Part shown: positions 26,072 through 34,861 of the stretch, piece by piece
Layout: each line of letters begins with the position of its first letter
Position numbering within the stretch: the stretch's first letter is position 1
Origin: CAZVVT01 sp964630595
GTDB lineage: Bacteria; Chlamydiota; Chlamydiia; Chlamydiales; VFKH01
Assembly: GCA_964630595.1 (NCBI GenBank)
Contig: CAZVVT010000001.1
Span: 558,001 to 622,000, forward strand
DNA length: 64,000 bases
Direction: 5' to 3'
The notes under the pieces: generated by a model
Told to the model about the DNA's origin: nothing
The model's database searches: none
Seen by the model: the letters and a program-made list of their open reading frames with translations, nothing else
Translations under genes and position numbers: made by a program

Positions 26072-27194
26072 CGACCACTACTTGCCCGTCGTTGCCGCGG
26101 AGGGCGAGTGGCTCATCGCCGAAGGCGGACAGCGCTACCTCGATGCCACCTCCTCATGGTGGTGCAATCTGCACGGCCACTGCCATCCCCACATCGTGCA
26201 GGCCATCGCCACCCAAGCCGCCACTCTCGACCACGTTCTCTTCGGCAGCGCCACACATCCACAAGCCGTGCGCCTCGCAGAACGGCTTCTTGCGCTCACC
26301 GGCTTCGACAAGGTCTTCTTCTCCGACAATGGATCGACAGCGGTTGAATCAGCACTGAAGATGGCCATCCAATCCTCCAAACGCCGAGGGCCCATCCTCA
26401 CGCTGAAAAACAGCTACCACGGCGACACCTTCGGATCGATGTCAGTGGCAAAGAGCGCCTTCCACACTCCCTTCGCCCCGTACTGCTTTCCCACCATCGC
26501 ACTCGACCCCGCTCATCTCGATCTCACTCCTTATCTAGATCAAGAGCCCCTTCTCTTCATCTATGAGCCCGCCATCCAGGGCGCTGCCGGCATGCGCCCT
26601 TATTCCACGATTGCTCTCGACGAAATCATCGGCCAATGCCGTCGCTGGGGCATTCTCACCATCGCCGACGAGGTAATGACAGGCTTTGGTCGCACCGGCC
26701 CTCTCTTCGTCTCCTCTGCTTTGCGCCACCAGCCGGACTTTCTCTGCCTCTCGAAGGGAATCACAGGGGGCACGCTGCCCATGGCCGCCACACTCACCTC
26801 CAACGCCATTTTCCGCTCCATCGACCGCTTCCTGCACGGCCACACCTACACGGCCAACCCCATTGCGTGCGCCGCCGCCAACGCCAGCCTCGACCTCCTC
26901 GCGGGCTCTAACCGCACCCACATCGAGCAGGCCTTCCAACGCCTCAAAACGCTGAAGGCGCCGCGCGTAACCGTCCTCGGCACCATCGCTGCCATCGAAC
27001 TGCCCTCCTCCGCCGGTGTTGTCGACCACTTCCTCCAGCGCGGCATTTTAGTGCGCCCGCTGGGCAATGTACTCTACTTCATGCCCCCCTACTGCATTAG
27101 CGACGAAGCCCTTAACCTCCTGATCGAAGCTGTTTATGAACTCCCTGCTCTCCAAAATCGCCGCCAACCCTCAGCTGCATATTCGCTGGCTTAA
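26016..27194 (+). CDS. bioA: Adenosylmethionine-8-amino-7-oxononanoate aminotransferase
   Basis: 392 residues of the class III aminotransferase family. DFQSCWHPFA at the start and LDATSSWWCNLHGHCHP are typical BioA substrate residues; SDNGSTAVESALK contacts PLP phosphate, ADEVMTGFGRTG carries the PLP-binding Asp, and CLSKGITGG carries the PLP Lys. It converts KAPA to DAPA. It overlaps bioD by 56 nt and the ferritin-like gene by 59 nt. Confidence 0.94.
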   Translation: MDLLTRDFQSCWHPFASANDHYLPVVAAEGEWLIAEGGQRYLDATSSWWCNLHGHCHPHIVQAIATQAATLDHVLFGSATHPQAVRLAERLLALTGFDKVFFSDNGSTAVESALKMAIQSSKRRGPILTLKNSYHGDTFGSMSVAKSAFHTPFAPYCFPTIALDPAHLDLTPYLDQEPLLFIYEPAIQGAAGMRPYSTIALDEIIGQCRRWGILTIADEVMTGFGRTGPLFVSSALRHQPDFLCLSKGITGGTLPMAATLTSNAIFRSIDRFLHGHTYTANPIACAAANASLDLLAGSNRTHIEQAFQRLKTLKAPRVTVLGTIAAIELPSSAGVVDHFLQRGILVRPLGNVLYFMPPYCISDEALNLLIEAVYELPALQNRRQPSAAYSLA

Positions 27195-27717
27195 CACCCT
27201 CTCGTACTTGGAGAATTGCGGCGCGCGCAAAATTGCCGCCTGCCAACACTCCACTAAAGTACAGCGAGAAATGCTCAAGCACGCCGCGGAGGAGTTTCGC
27301 CACGCCTTCCACCTCAAAGAACAGATCCGCAAACTGACCACCCACCCACCCATCGACTACAGCCCCGATACAATGCTGGGCGCAAGCGCCAGCTTGCAGT
27401 ACCTCAATCGCCTCGACATCGAAGTCTGCCGCTTCCTGAAAGCCAATGGCTACAGTCCCATTCGCGATATTGCCTACCTTTTAGTGACCTATGCCATTGA
27501 GCTGAGAGCAGATGCGCTCTATCCCGAGTACCACAAGGCGCTGAAGTCAACGAAGTCAACCGTCACGGTCAAATCCATCATGCTGGAGGAAGAAGAGCAC
27601 CTGCGTGAGATGGAGGAGCAGCTCAAAGCCTATCCCGAATCCCTCAAAAAGATGGCCATTGATCTGGAAGCCACCCTCTTTGAAAATTGGTTGCGCAGCA
27701 TAGAGGCTACCCTTTAA
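27136..27717 (+). CDS. Ferritin-like di-iron protein in the biotin operon
   Basis: 193 residues, predicted as a four-helix bundle. A complete ferritin/rubrerythrin-type di-iron ligand set is visible: Glu26 (LSYLENCGARK), E-x2-H at 53/56 (HAAEEFRHAF), Glu122 (TYAIELRAD) and E-x2-H at 152/155 (EEEEHLREME). The protein starts inside bioA (59 nt overlap), matching the spacing of the other bio genes, so it is probably translated with them. No bioC, bioH or other known pimeloyl-producing gene is in the window. It could make or modify the pimelate precursor, or have an unrelated redox role; I do not recognise a named family. Confidence 0.75.
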   Translation: MNSLLSKIAANPQLHIRWLNTLSYLENCGARKIAACQHSTKVQREMLKHAAEEFRHAFHLKEQIRKLTTHPPIDYSPDTMLGASASLQYLNRLDIEVCRFLKANGYSPIRDIAYLLVTYAIELRADALYPEYHKALKSTKSTVTVKSIMLEEEEHLREMEEQLKAYPESLKKMAIDLEATLFENWLRSIEATL

Positions 27718-27729
27718 AGTGGTGGTGTG

Positions 27730-28161
27730 ATGGACTTTACAAAACTTCAGCAAGATCTCGCCGAAATTTTAGAGGAAGTGAAGAGGACTCTTCAACTTCC
27801 CATCGATGCCAAAGGCAATCTGCAACCCGGCGCTAGTCTCACTCTGGAAGATCTCGAAAAACTCCTGAGTCGCACGCAGGGCATGGTCGATCAGCTCAAC
27901 AGCCGCGCCGAAGCGGTCGCAAAAGAGTCCGGCATGACCCGCGAAGAGATGGCGGAAAAGCTCAAAGATCCTAAAAACTTCTCTCCCGAAGAGTGGCAAA
28001 CTCTCCAGGCGATGAAGAAACAGGTCGAGCAGTTCCAGAACATGCTCAAGCGTACCGTCGTGATGCAAGGCGATGAAAAGCGTATCTCTCACGAACGCGA
28101 GCGCCTCAAACAGACCGGCAACCCCGAAATCCTGAAGCAAAAAAGCTGGATGAAACTGTAA
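27730..28161 (+). CDS. Conserved-looking small coiled-coil protein
   Basis: 143 residues from ATG 27730 (a GTG at 27727 is immediately before). Soluble and highly charged, with helical segments FTKLQQDLAEILEEVKRTL and MVDQLNSRAEAVAKESGM and a C-terminal heptad-like region ending KSWMKL. No catalytic motif, signal peptide or membrane segment. It starts 12 nt after the ferritin-like gene and may be in the same transcript. I do not recognise the family. Confidence 0.65.
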   Translation: MDFTKLQQDLAEILEEVKRTLQLPIDAKGNLQPGASLTLEDLEKLLSRTQGMVDQLNSRAEAVAKESGMTREEMAEKLKDPKNFSPEEWQTLQAMKKQVEQFQNMLKRTVVMQGDEKRISHERERLKQTGNPEILKQKSWMKL

Positions 28162-28218
28162 TTATTTACGGTTTCTTTTTTCTTTGTAGTTCCCTATTCT
28201 TGCCACCTCGATTAGTTC

Positions 28219-30366
28219 ATGCTTCGACGTTGGCTTCTTCTATTTCTGCTTCCCCTGACGATCTTTTCCGATACCTGCATGGAAGAACTCATGCGCGATT
28301 TGAAAACGGTCGAGTGTGTGGAAGAGCGATCACGTTCTGATCGCTTGCCGTTGATCTATAACTACTACGGTCAAGTCGGTACACTCGCCCTGCCCTCTGC
28401 GCGCGCGGCCCGCATGGGTGAATTGACGGGTGGTTACACCTACCTCTATCCCTACCACGACTACTTCATGACGATGCAGTTCTTCGAACGCATGGAGCTG
28501 TCGGGCATCTACCGCGTCTTCAGCGGTATGCAAGATGACTTGTTGAGCCCCTTGGGTTTTGGCGACTTTTCAGACAAGGGAGCCAGCGTCAAATTCAACT
28601 TCATGTTGCCCGAAGATACCGGCTTTGTGCTGCCGGGCATTGCCGTCGGTGTGAATGACTTTTTGGGCACCGATCGCTTCTTCGGTCAGTATGTTGTCGC
28701 CACGCAAGTTCTGCCCGACCTCAACACGGAGATTTCGGCCGGTATCGGCTTTGGTTATTTGCACGGCATTTTTGGATCAGCGGCCATCACACCCATGCGC
28801 ACCTGGTGCTGGCCGTGGAATACGCTCACCTTCATCGGGGAATATGACCCCATCGACTACGAAGCGGTAGAGCCGCACCTGCGTGGACGCAAAAAGAGCT
28901 CGAAATCCAACTTCGGCGCACAATGGGGTTGGAACCGTTGGCTACGCTTCGCTGTATCGCGCTGGCGCGGCGAGGTGACGACGATTTCGGGATCGTTGAC
29001 GTGGGACATTGGAACCACACAAGGCTTCTTCCCCAAAGTCAAAAACCCTTGCCAGTACACTGCGCCCGCCAACAAACAGGCGATGGGGCGCATCAGGCCC
29101 AAGCGCAGTGTGATCGAAGAGATCGGCTTTGCTTTAGATACTCAAGGCTTCATTTTGATGGAGGCCACGCTCGAGCCAGGCTGCCAAAGCGGACGCAAGC
29201 ACCTGCGCCTTGTCGTCATCAACGAGCAATGGCGCGATGAATGCGAAGTGCACCAGCGCCTAGCCAGCCTGCTCGCCTTTGCCACGCCTAGCAACATCGA
29301 GACGGTGACGGTAGTTCTCGATGCCGACAGCATTAAGTGCCAACAGTACACCTTTCGCCAGCATGACTTAACGCTCTACACCTGCGGCAAACTCTCTGCA
29401 GCGGAACTGCGCGTACTCTCACCGATGAGCGAGGTGACCTGTCCCGGGCCTTGCGCAGAAACACTCTTCAAGAAAAAAGAATTGGTCTTTGATTGGGGCC
29501 TGCGCCCACGCTTTAGAACCTTCTTCGGCGCTGCGCAGGGCAAATTCAAATACGCGCTCGACTTGATCTTCCCGATGGAGGGGTACATCTGGAATGACCT
29601 CTACTGGCGCTTTGTTCCCGGCTGGACGCCGCTCTCCACAGCGCAAGGACTGGGCTCGTATGATATTCTCAACCCCTCACGTCTGCTCAACGTTCACAGC
29701 GACTTAATCCTCTACTACCAAAAGAGGGACTTCCGCGTGGAGCAGGCCTTCTTGCAACAGGCCCTCAACCTACACCCCGCGCTCTACTTCCGCGCAACGG
29801 CGGGTATCGTCGACATTGCCTACGCAGGCTTGGGCTCTGAGCTGCTCTACTACCCGGTCAATTCAAAATGGGCTCTGGGTCTAGAAGGGGGCGTCTGGCG
29901 CAAGCGCGCCTACAGCGGTTGGGGCTTCCAAAGCAAACTGCGCAAGTTTCCTCCCGGAGGCATCATCGCCTCCGCCAGCCAAGCCGAGTGGTTCTCCTAT
30001 AATGTGCTCCCTGAGTACTTCCTCGACCTCTATTACGGTTTTGACTTTGCTCCGCTCAGCGTCAAGTTCAGCCTCGGCCAATTTATGGCGGGTGACTTTG
30101 GACTGAAAACCGAGCTCTTCCGCTACTTCCCCAGCGGCCTACGCCTTTCGCTCTGGTACACCGTCACGAACGGCAATGATAAGGTCAACGGCACGACCTA
30201 CCATGACAAGGGCATCTCCTTCTCGATGCCGCTCGACATCATCTTCAAAGAGACATCGCGCATCCGCTTCGGCTACGCCATGTCGGCTTGGCTGCGCGAC
30301 GTAGGCTACCGCCTCGACTTCGGTCGCCCCCTCTACCCCACCATCTATGAAGAGCGTCACTATTAA
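28219..30366 (+). CDS. YjbH-like outer-membrane protein
   Basis: 715 residues with an N-terminal signal peptide (MLRRWLLLFLLPLTIFSDTC); a Cys follows but no clear lipobox. The opening LALPSARAARMGELTGGYTY and the segments FERMELSGIYR, DKGASVKFNFMLP and FGSAAITP match YjbH/YmcA-type outer-membrane barrels linked to exopolysaccharide export. The C-terminal half has alternating amphipathic strands (LWYTVTNGNDK, FSMPLDIIFK, LDFGRPLYP). Its end overlaps aroA by 20 nt. Function in a chlamydia-like organism is unclear; glycan export would fit the glycosyltransferase genes at 1-6 kb. Confidence 0.7.
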   Translation: MLRRWLLLFLLPLTIFSDTCMEELMRDLKTVECVEERSRSDRLPLIYNYYGQVGTLALPSARAARMGELTGGYTYLYPYHDYFMTMQFFERMELSGIYRVFSGMQDDLLSPLGFGDFSDKGASVKFNFMLPEDTGFVLPGIAVGVNDFLGTDRFFGQYVVATQVLPDLNTEISAGIGFGYLHGIFGSAAITPMRTWCWPWNTLTFIGEYDPIDYEAVEPHLRGRKKSSKSNFGAQWGWNRWLRFAVSRWRGEVTTISGSLTWDIGTTQGFFPKVKNPCQYTAPANKQAMGRIRPKRSVIEEIGFALDTQGFILMEATLEPGCQSGRKHLRLVVINEQWRDECEVHQRLASLLAFATPSNIETVTVVLDADSIKCQQYTFRQHDLTLYTCGKLSAAELRVLSPMSEVTCPGPCAETLFKKKELVFDWGLRPRFRTFFGAAQGKFKYALDLIFPMEGYIWNDLYWRFVPGWTPLSTAQGLGSYDILNPSRLLNVHSDLILYYQKRDFRVEQAFLQQALNLHPALYFRATAGIVDIAYAGLGSELLYYPVNSKWALGLEGGVWRKRAYSGWGFQSKLRKFPPGGIIASASQAEWFSYNVLPEYFLDLYYGFDFAPLSVKFSLGQFMAGDFGLKTELFRYFPSGLRLSLWYTVTNGNDKVNGTTYHDKGISFSMPLDIIFKETSRIRFGYAMSAWLRDVGYRLDFGRPLYPTIYEERHY

Positions 30367-31531
30367 ACCCGGACATCTGTCCGGCTGCGTCGTTGTCCCG
30401 CCCTCCAAATCCAACAGTCTGCGCGCTCTGCTCTTTGCCTCTCTATCGGATCAACCCAGCCGCATCGAAAATCTCCTCGCTTCTCCCGATACCGAATGCA
30501 TGCAGCGCGCTCTCCACCATATCAAAGAAGGTTTGCCTATCGACTGCGGCAACTCAGGGCTAACCTTCCGCTTCATTACCGCTCTCGCTGCTCTCCAAAG
30601 CCGTCCTATCACCATCACCGGCGACCACTCATTGCAAGCCCTGCGTCCCTCTCACGCACTCATCGAAGGGCTGCAGCAACTTGGATGCCGCGTCATCTCC
30701 AACGGCTTTGCTCCCATCACCGTCCACGGACCCTTGCGCGGTGGCCACGCACTTCTCTCCGGCCGCGACTCGCAGCCCATCTCTGCACTTCTCATCGCCT
30801 GCTCTCTCGCTGACGGCCCTACCACACTCACTGTCGAACCGATGGGCGAAAAGCCGTGGATTGCGCTCACGCTCTCCTGGCTCAAACGCGCCGGCATCGA
30901 TATCACACAAACGGGCAACCGGTTTCATCTTCCCGGAAACGCACGTCCCCAACCACTCAACATCACCATCGGCGGAGATTGGAGCAGCGCCGCTTTTCCC
31001 CTCGCTGCTGGCCTTCTCTCCGGTCCGATCGAACTGACCGGCCTCGATCACAGCGACGGCCAAGGCGACCGCGCCCTCCTCGACGTTCTCGCGCGCATGA
31101 ATGCCGACATCACTCTCACACCAACAGGCCTCATTGCTCGCCACTCGCAGCTGCAGGGCACCGACATCGACGCTGATGACATCATCGACGCCGTCCCCAT
31201 CCTCGCTGTCCTCTGCTGCTTCGCGCAAACGCCCTCGCGCATCTACAACGCCCACCAAGCGCGCCTCAAAGAGTGCGACCGCCTCCACACCATGACCACC
31301 GAGCTTGCCAAAATGGGCGCGCGCATTACTGAAGCTGATGACGGCCTCACCATCCACCCCGCGCAACTGCACGGCGCTGCTCTCGATAGCCACTGCGACC
31401 ACCGCGTCGCCATGGCCCTCACCATCGCCGCTCTGCACGCAAAAGGCGAAAGCACCCTCACGGGCTCTTCCTGGGCCGCCAAAACCTACCCCGATTTCTT
31501 TTCTGTCGTTAGAAGATTAACGAACCTTTAA
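30347..31531 (+). CDS. aroA: 3-phosphoshikimate 1-carboxyvinyltransferase (EPSP synthase)
   Basis: 394 residues, about 30 shorter than E. coli AroA. Motifs: PPSKSNSLRALLFASL (substrate Lys/Ser), DCGNSGLTFRFI (the GNAGT loop variant), GGDWSSAAFPLAAGL, DIIDAVPILAVL (catalytic Asp), HQARLKECDRLHTM and DHRVAMALTIAAL. It adds PEP to shikimate-3-phosphate. First gene of aroA-aroK-aroC-aroB-aroDE, the order known from C. trachomatis. ATG 30347 overlaps the YjbH-like gene. Confidence 0.93.
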   Translation: MKSVTIKPGHLSGCVVVPPSKSNSLRALLFASLSDQPSRIENLLASPDTECMQRALHHIKEGLPIDCGNSGLTFRFITALAALQSRPITITGDHSLQALRPSHALIEGLQQLGCRVISNGFAPITVHGPLRGGHALLSGRDSQPISALLIACSLADGPTTLTVEPMGEKPWIALTLSWLKRAGIDITQTGNRFHLPGNARPQPLNITIGGDWSSAAFPLAAGLLSGPIELTGLDHSDGQGDRALLDVLARMNADITLTPTGLIARHSQLQGTDIDADDIIDAVPILAVLCCFAQTPSRIYNAHQARLKECDRLHTMTTELAKMGARITEADDGLTIHPAQLHGAALDSHCDHRVAMALTIAALHAKGESTLTGSSWAAKTYPDFFSVVRRLTNL

Positions 31532-31543
31532 GCTATACAAACA

Positions 31544-31945
31544 ATGAGAGTCGTTCTTTTTGGGCCACCGTGTGGAGGCAAAACGTGGATTGCGAAACAC
31601 TACGCAAACTATTTTGACCTCGATGAAGCCATTGCCGAGCGGACAGGGCGCACGCCACGCGAAATTCCGGAGAAGGAGTTTCGTGCACTAGAGAAAGAGA
31701 TGCTCCACACGATTGGCGATCAGCAGGTGATTGCCGTCGGCGGGGGCACGGTGCTCGATCCGGAGAATGCCGCCTTTCTAAAGAAGCTGGGGTTGATGGT
31801 GTTGGTGCTGCCCTCCGAAGAGACCCTGCGCGCGCGACTGACCAAAATGGGGCGGGAATACCTGATTCCAGAACTGGCCAAGAGGAAGGGGACGTACGAA
31901 GCGCTAGCCGATATCATCGTCGATCCCACACAATGGGAGGCGTGA
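31544..31945 (+). CDS. aroK: Shikimate kinase, short form
   Basis: 133 residues against a usual 165-185. Walker A GPPCGGKT, the shikimate-binding DLDEAIAERTG (Asp pair), EFRALEKEML (Arg/Glu) and AVGGGTVLDPEN are intact. The C-terminal lid is cut down: MGREYLIPELAKRKGTYEAL keeps an Arg and the RxxxY block but lacks the full RPLL loop. Probably active because all substrate residues remain. The stop overlaps aroC by 13 nt. Confidence 0.88.
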   Translation: MRVVLFGPPCGGKTWIAKHYANYFDLDEAIAERTGRTPREIPEKEFRALEKEMLHTIGDQQVIAVGGGTVLDPENAAFLKKLGLMVLVLPSEETLRARLTKMGREYLIPELAKRKGTYEALADIIVDPTQWEA

Positions 31946-32931
31946 ATCGTTTTGGCCTGCGCTATACCTTTACTACCTTCGGCGAATCCCACGGCCCGCA
32001 GATCGGTGTCGTCATCGACGGCTGCCCCGCCGGCTTAGAGCTGAGTGAAGCGGACATCCAGGCTGAGCTCGACAGACGTGCCCCCGGCAACCACCCCTTC
32101 GCCTCACCACGCAAAGAGCCCGACTGCGCCCGCATCGTCTCCGGCGTCTTCGAGGGCATAACAACCGGCGCACCCATCGCTGTGGTCATCGAAAACCGCG
32201 ACGTCGACTCCTCTAAGTACGAAGCGATGAAAGACCTTCTGCGCCCAGGTCACGCCAATGGCCCCTACCTCGCCAAGTATGGCCACTTCGACTGGCGCGG
32301 CGGCGGCCGAGCCTCTGCGCGCGAAACCGTCGGCCGAGTCATTGCCGGCGCCATCGCCAAAAAACTCCTCAAAGACATCACCATTACCGCCCACATCGAT
32401 CGCATTGGACCCCACTTGCCCAACGAAGCATTGCATCTGTTGCAAGAGGTTAAGGATCAAGGAGATAGCATCGGTGGCATCATTCGCTTTGAGGCACACG
32501 GTGTGCCTGCAGGGCTGGGCGATCCGATCTACCAGCGGCTCGATGCACGCTTAAGCTATGCCCTGATGAGCATTCCTTCTACAAAAGGCGTGGAGATCGG
32601 CAGCGGCTTTGAGGCGGCGCTGATGCGCGGCTCGCAGTGCAACGACCTCTACGAAAGCGCTACGACAACGGCCACCAACCACAGCGGCGGTATCTTGGCC
32701 GGCATCTCCAACGGCATGCCGATCTTTGGCCGCGTTGCCTTCAAACCAACCTCCTCGATTGCTCAACCACAAGCCACCGTCACCACAACCGGACAGCCCG
32801 CAACCCTCGAATTGCCTCCAGGCTCACGCCACGACCCCTGTCAACTCTTCCGCGCACTGCCGATTGTAGAAGCCATGGTCGCTGTCGTGCTTGCCGACGC
32901 ATGGCTGCTCAACCGCACCTCCAAATTATGA
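31933..32931 (+). CDS. aroC: Chorismate synthase
   Basis: 332 residues. Starts GVNRFGLRYTFTTFGESHG, the FMN-binding opening signature; GHANGPYLAKYGHFDWRGGG and RASARETVGRVIAG are the two other signatures, and RHDPCQLFRALPIVEAM closes the active site. It forms chorismate from EPSP with reduced FMN. Start overlaps aroK by 13 nt; stop shares ATGA with aroB. Confidence 0.95.
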   Translation: MGGVNRFGLRYTFTTFGESHGPQIGVVIDGCPAGLELSEADIQAELDRRAPGNHPFASPRKEPDCARIVSGVFEGITTGAPIAVVIENRDVDSSKYEAMKDLLRPGHANGPYLAKYGHFDWRGGGRASARETVGRVIAGAIAKKLLKDITITAHIDRIGPHLPNEALHLLQEVKDQGDSIGGIIRFEAHGVPAGLGDPIYQRLDARLSYALMSIPSTKGVEIGSGFEAALMRGSQCNDLYESATTTATNHSGGILAGISNGMPIFGRVAFKPTSSIAQPQATVTTTGQPATLELPPGSRHDPCQLFRALPIVEAMVAVVLADAWLLNRTSKL

Positions 32932-33788
32932 TTCACTACGGCCCTATTCCAACTCTCGACGGCATTTTGATTGCTGACGCCAATGCCCCTTTTTTGCGCA
33001 CTCCCGATCTGCTGCTGCCTGGTGGAGAAGAGTGCAAGACACGCGCATGGAAGGAGTACATCGAAGACTTTCTCGACGAACGCGCCTGTGGCCCTGAGAC
33101 AACGCTCATCGCTTACGGCGGTGGATCCATTCTCGATTTAGTTGGCTTTACAGCAGCCACATGGTGCCGCGGGATCAACTTCCTTTCTGTGCCCACAACG
33201 CTGCTGGCGATGGTGGACGCATGCTATGGCGGCAAAACGGCGATCAACTCTGCGCGCGGAAAAAATCGCATCGGTGCTTTTTGGCCCGCGAAAGAGATCT
33301 ATATCGACCCACTTCTGCCCATGCCCGACTGGCTCATCGAAGAGGGGAGATCGGAGATGATCAAACACGCTCTCATCGCCTCTCCGACGCTCTTTGACAA
33401 GCTCGAAGCAGGCGAGCCTCACCACACACTCATCGAAGAAAACCTCGCGATCAAAAAACACTTATGCGAAACCAACCGCGATCTTCTCAATTTCGGCCAC
33501 ACAGTAGCCCATGCAATCGAATCGCTCACCGATTACGAAATCTCACACGGCCACGCAGTGGGTCTTGGCCTACTTGCCGAGGCACATGCATGCGGGATGC
33601 CGCAATTAGAGCGTCTGCTCGCAATGACGCGCTGGGCCATGCCACAGCTATCTGTGGAGGCACTTCTCGATCAGATGCGCTACGACAAAAAAGCGAAAAA
33701 TGGCATTCCACACATATCTACGCACGAGGGTTTGCGTCCCATTGATCTACGAGAGTCTCTTACATGGCTATTAGAATCGGTGTCGTAA
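32928..33788 (+). CDS. aroB: 3-dehydroquinate synthase, N-terminally short
   Basis: 286 residues from the ATG at 32928, which forms ATGA with the aroC stop. The family is usually 350-380 residues; the missing part is most of the N-terminal NAD-binding segment. Retained are PGGEECKTRAWKE, YGGGSILDLVGFTAATWCRG, SVPTTLLAMVDACYGGKTAIN (Lys/Asn), GRSEMIKHALI, NFGHTVAHAIE and SHGHAVGLGL with the metal ligands. So the catalytic core is complete. Stop overlaps aroDE by 25 nt. A frame upstream in aroC exists but is aroC shadow. Confidence 0.9.
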   Translation: MIHYGPIPTLDGILIADANAPFLRTPDLLLPGGEECKTRAWKEYIEDFLDERACGPETTLIAYGGGSILDLVGFTAATWCRGINFLSVPTTLLAMVDACYGGKTAINSARGKNRIGAFWPAKEIYIDPLLPMPDWLIEEGRSEMIKHALIASPTLFDKLEAGEPHHTLIEENLAIKKHLCETNRDLLNFGHTVAHAIESLTDYEISHGHAVGLGLLAEAHACGMPQLERLLAMTRWAMPQLSVEALLDQMRYDKKAKNGIPHISTHEGLRPIDLRESLTWLLESVS

Positions 33789-34861
33789 ACGGTCCTGACC
33801 GCGAATCGATTCACCGCCAAACAGCGAAGGCAGAAGCGCTCGCAGATTGGGTGGAGTGGCGGCTCGATCTCTTCGACACTCTCGATCTTGTGCGTCCGAA
33901 GAAGACCCTTCTTCTCACCGACAAAAAAACCGATCGTCTTCTTGCTGCCATTAAACGCTTTCAACCGGAATGGGTTGATCTCGATGTGCATCAAGGCCAT
34001 TTGCGTTCACAAATATCCTGCAAGGTGCTTGCCTCTACACATAGCAACGAAGAGCCTCCCTCCTTCGCTCACGACGCATTTAAGCGCGCTGCAGTCACCG
34101 AAAGTCCCATCGATGCGCTGTCGTGTTTACCGATTGGTGAGCGCTCTTCTTTCGCACGCTTTCTCTATCCACTCGTCTATGCAGCGACAGAAACGCCCGT
34201 TGCTGTCGGACAACCCACACTCGAAACCCTTTCACAGCTCGCTCTCGGCGGCACTCCTTACGGACTTCTCGGCAACCCCATTTCGCAAAGCATCAGCTTT
34301 GAAACGCACAATCCCATTCTCAAGCCACTCAACGCGCTCTATGTGAAAATCTGTCTCGAAGAGCATGAGCTCGGCCCCTTCTTGCAGAAGGCAACGATGT
34401 TTGGCGGCTTCAGCGTGACCATTCCTTTCAAAGTGCGCATCATCCCTCATCTCCAAGGTCTACTGCCTTGTGCGCAACGTACAAGGGCTGTTAACACTCT
34501 CTTGCCCGGTTGGATTGGCGCAAACACTGACTATCTTGCGCTGCAAGAACTGCTTCCCCATGTGCCCAGCGTGCGCATCATCGGCAGAGGAGGGGCTGCT
34601 AAAGCCGCGCGCACGGTGCTCGAAGATCGCGGCACGCCGATTCATGATGAGGGCTCTTATGTCATCAATGCCACGCCTGCTGACTACGCGTGCGACTTTG
34701 ACATGCGCCTACACACGCCCACAGGACGGCAGCTCTTCGCACACCAGGCCGCGCACCAAATGCGCCTCTGGTTTGGCATCTATCCCTTGCAGCAGCTCCA
34801 GAGCGCGGCGCGCACCGTACGTAATGATGAGATCTGCACCGGCACGCTTGATCGCCGTTAA
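33764..34861 (+). CDS. aroDE: Fused 3-dehydroquinate dehydratase / shikimate dehydrogenase, shortened
   Basis: 365 residues, against about 478 for C. trachomatis AroDE. The first 155 residues are a reduced type I dehydratase: WVEWRLDLFD, CKVLASTHSNEEP (catalytic His) and FKRAAVTESPIDAL (Schiff-base Lys). The rest is shikimate dehydrogenase: YGLLGNPISQSISFETHN, GGFSVTIPFKVRI (catalytic Lys), GANTDYLAL (Asp) and the nucleotide motif GRGGAAKAA. Two successive steps before AroK. The last 50 residues overlap the convergent hemB gene by 153 nt, and they look like extension rather than domain core. Confidence 0.9.
   Translation: MAIRIGVVNGPDRESIHRQTAKAEALADWVEWRLDLFDTLDLVRPKKTLLLTDKKTDRLLAAIKRFQPEWVDLDVHQGHLRSQISCKVLASTHSNEEPPSFAHDAFKRAAVTESPIDALSCLPIGERSSFARFLYPLVYAATETPVAVGQPTLETLSQLALGGTPYGLLGNPISQSISFETHNPILKPLNALYVKICLEEHELGPFLQKATMFGGFSVTIPFKVRIIPHLQGLLPCAQRTRAVNTLLPGWIGANTDYLALQELLPHVPSVRIIGRGGAAKAARTVLEDRGTPIHDEGSYVINATPADYACDFDMRLHTPTGRQLFAHQAAHQMRLWFGIYPLQQLQSAARTVRNDEICTGTLDRR

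Noticed and set aside
30629..31438. 269-codon minus-strand frame inside aroA
   Set aside because: Shadow caused by high third-position G+C.
32637..32927. Upstream extension of the aroB frame into aroC
   Set aside because: Encodes an Arg/His/Pro-rich string unlike AroB; the ATGA at 32928 is a better start.
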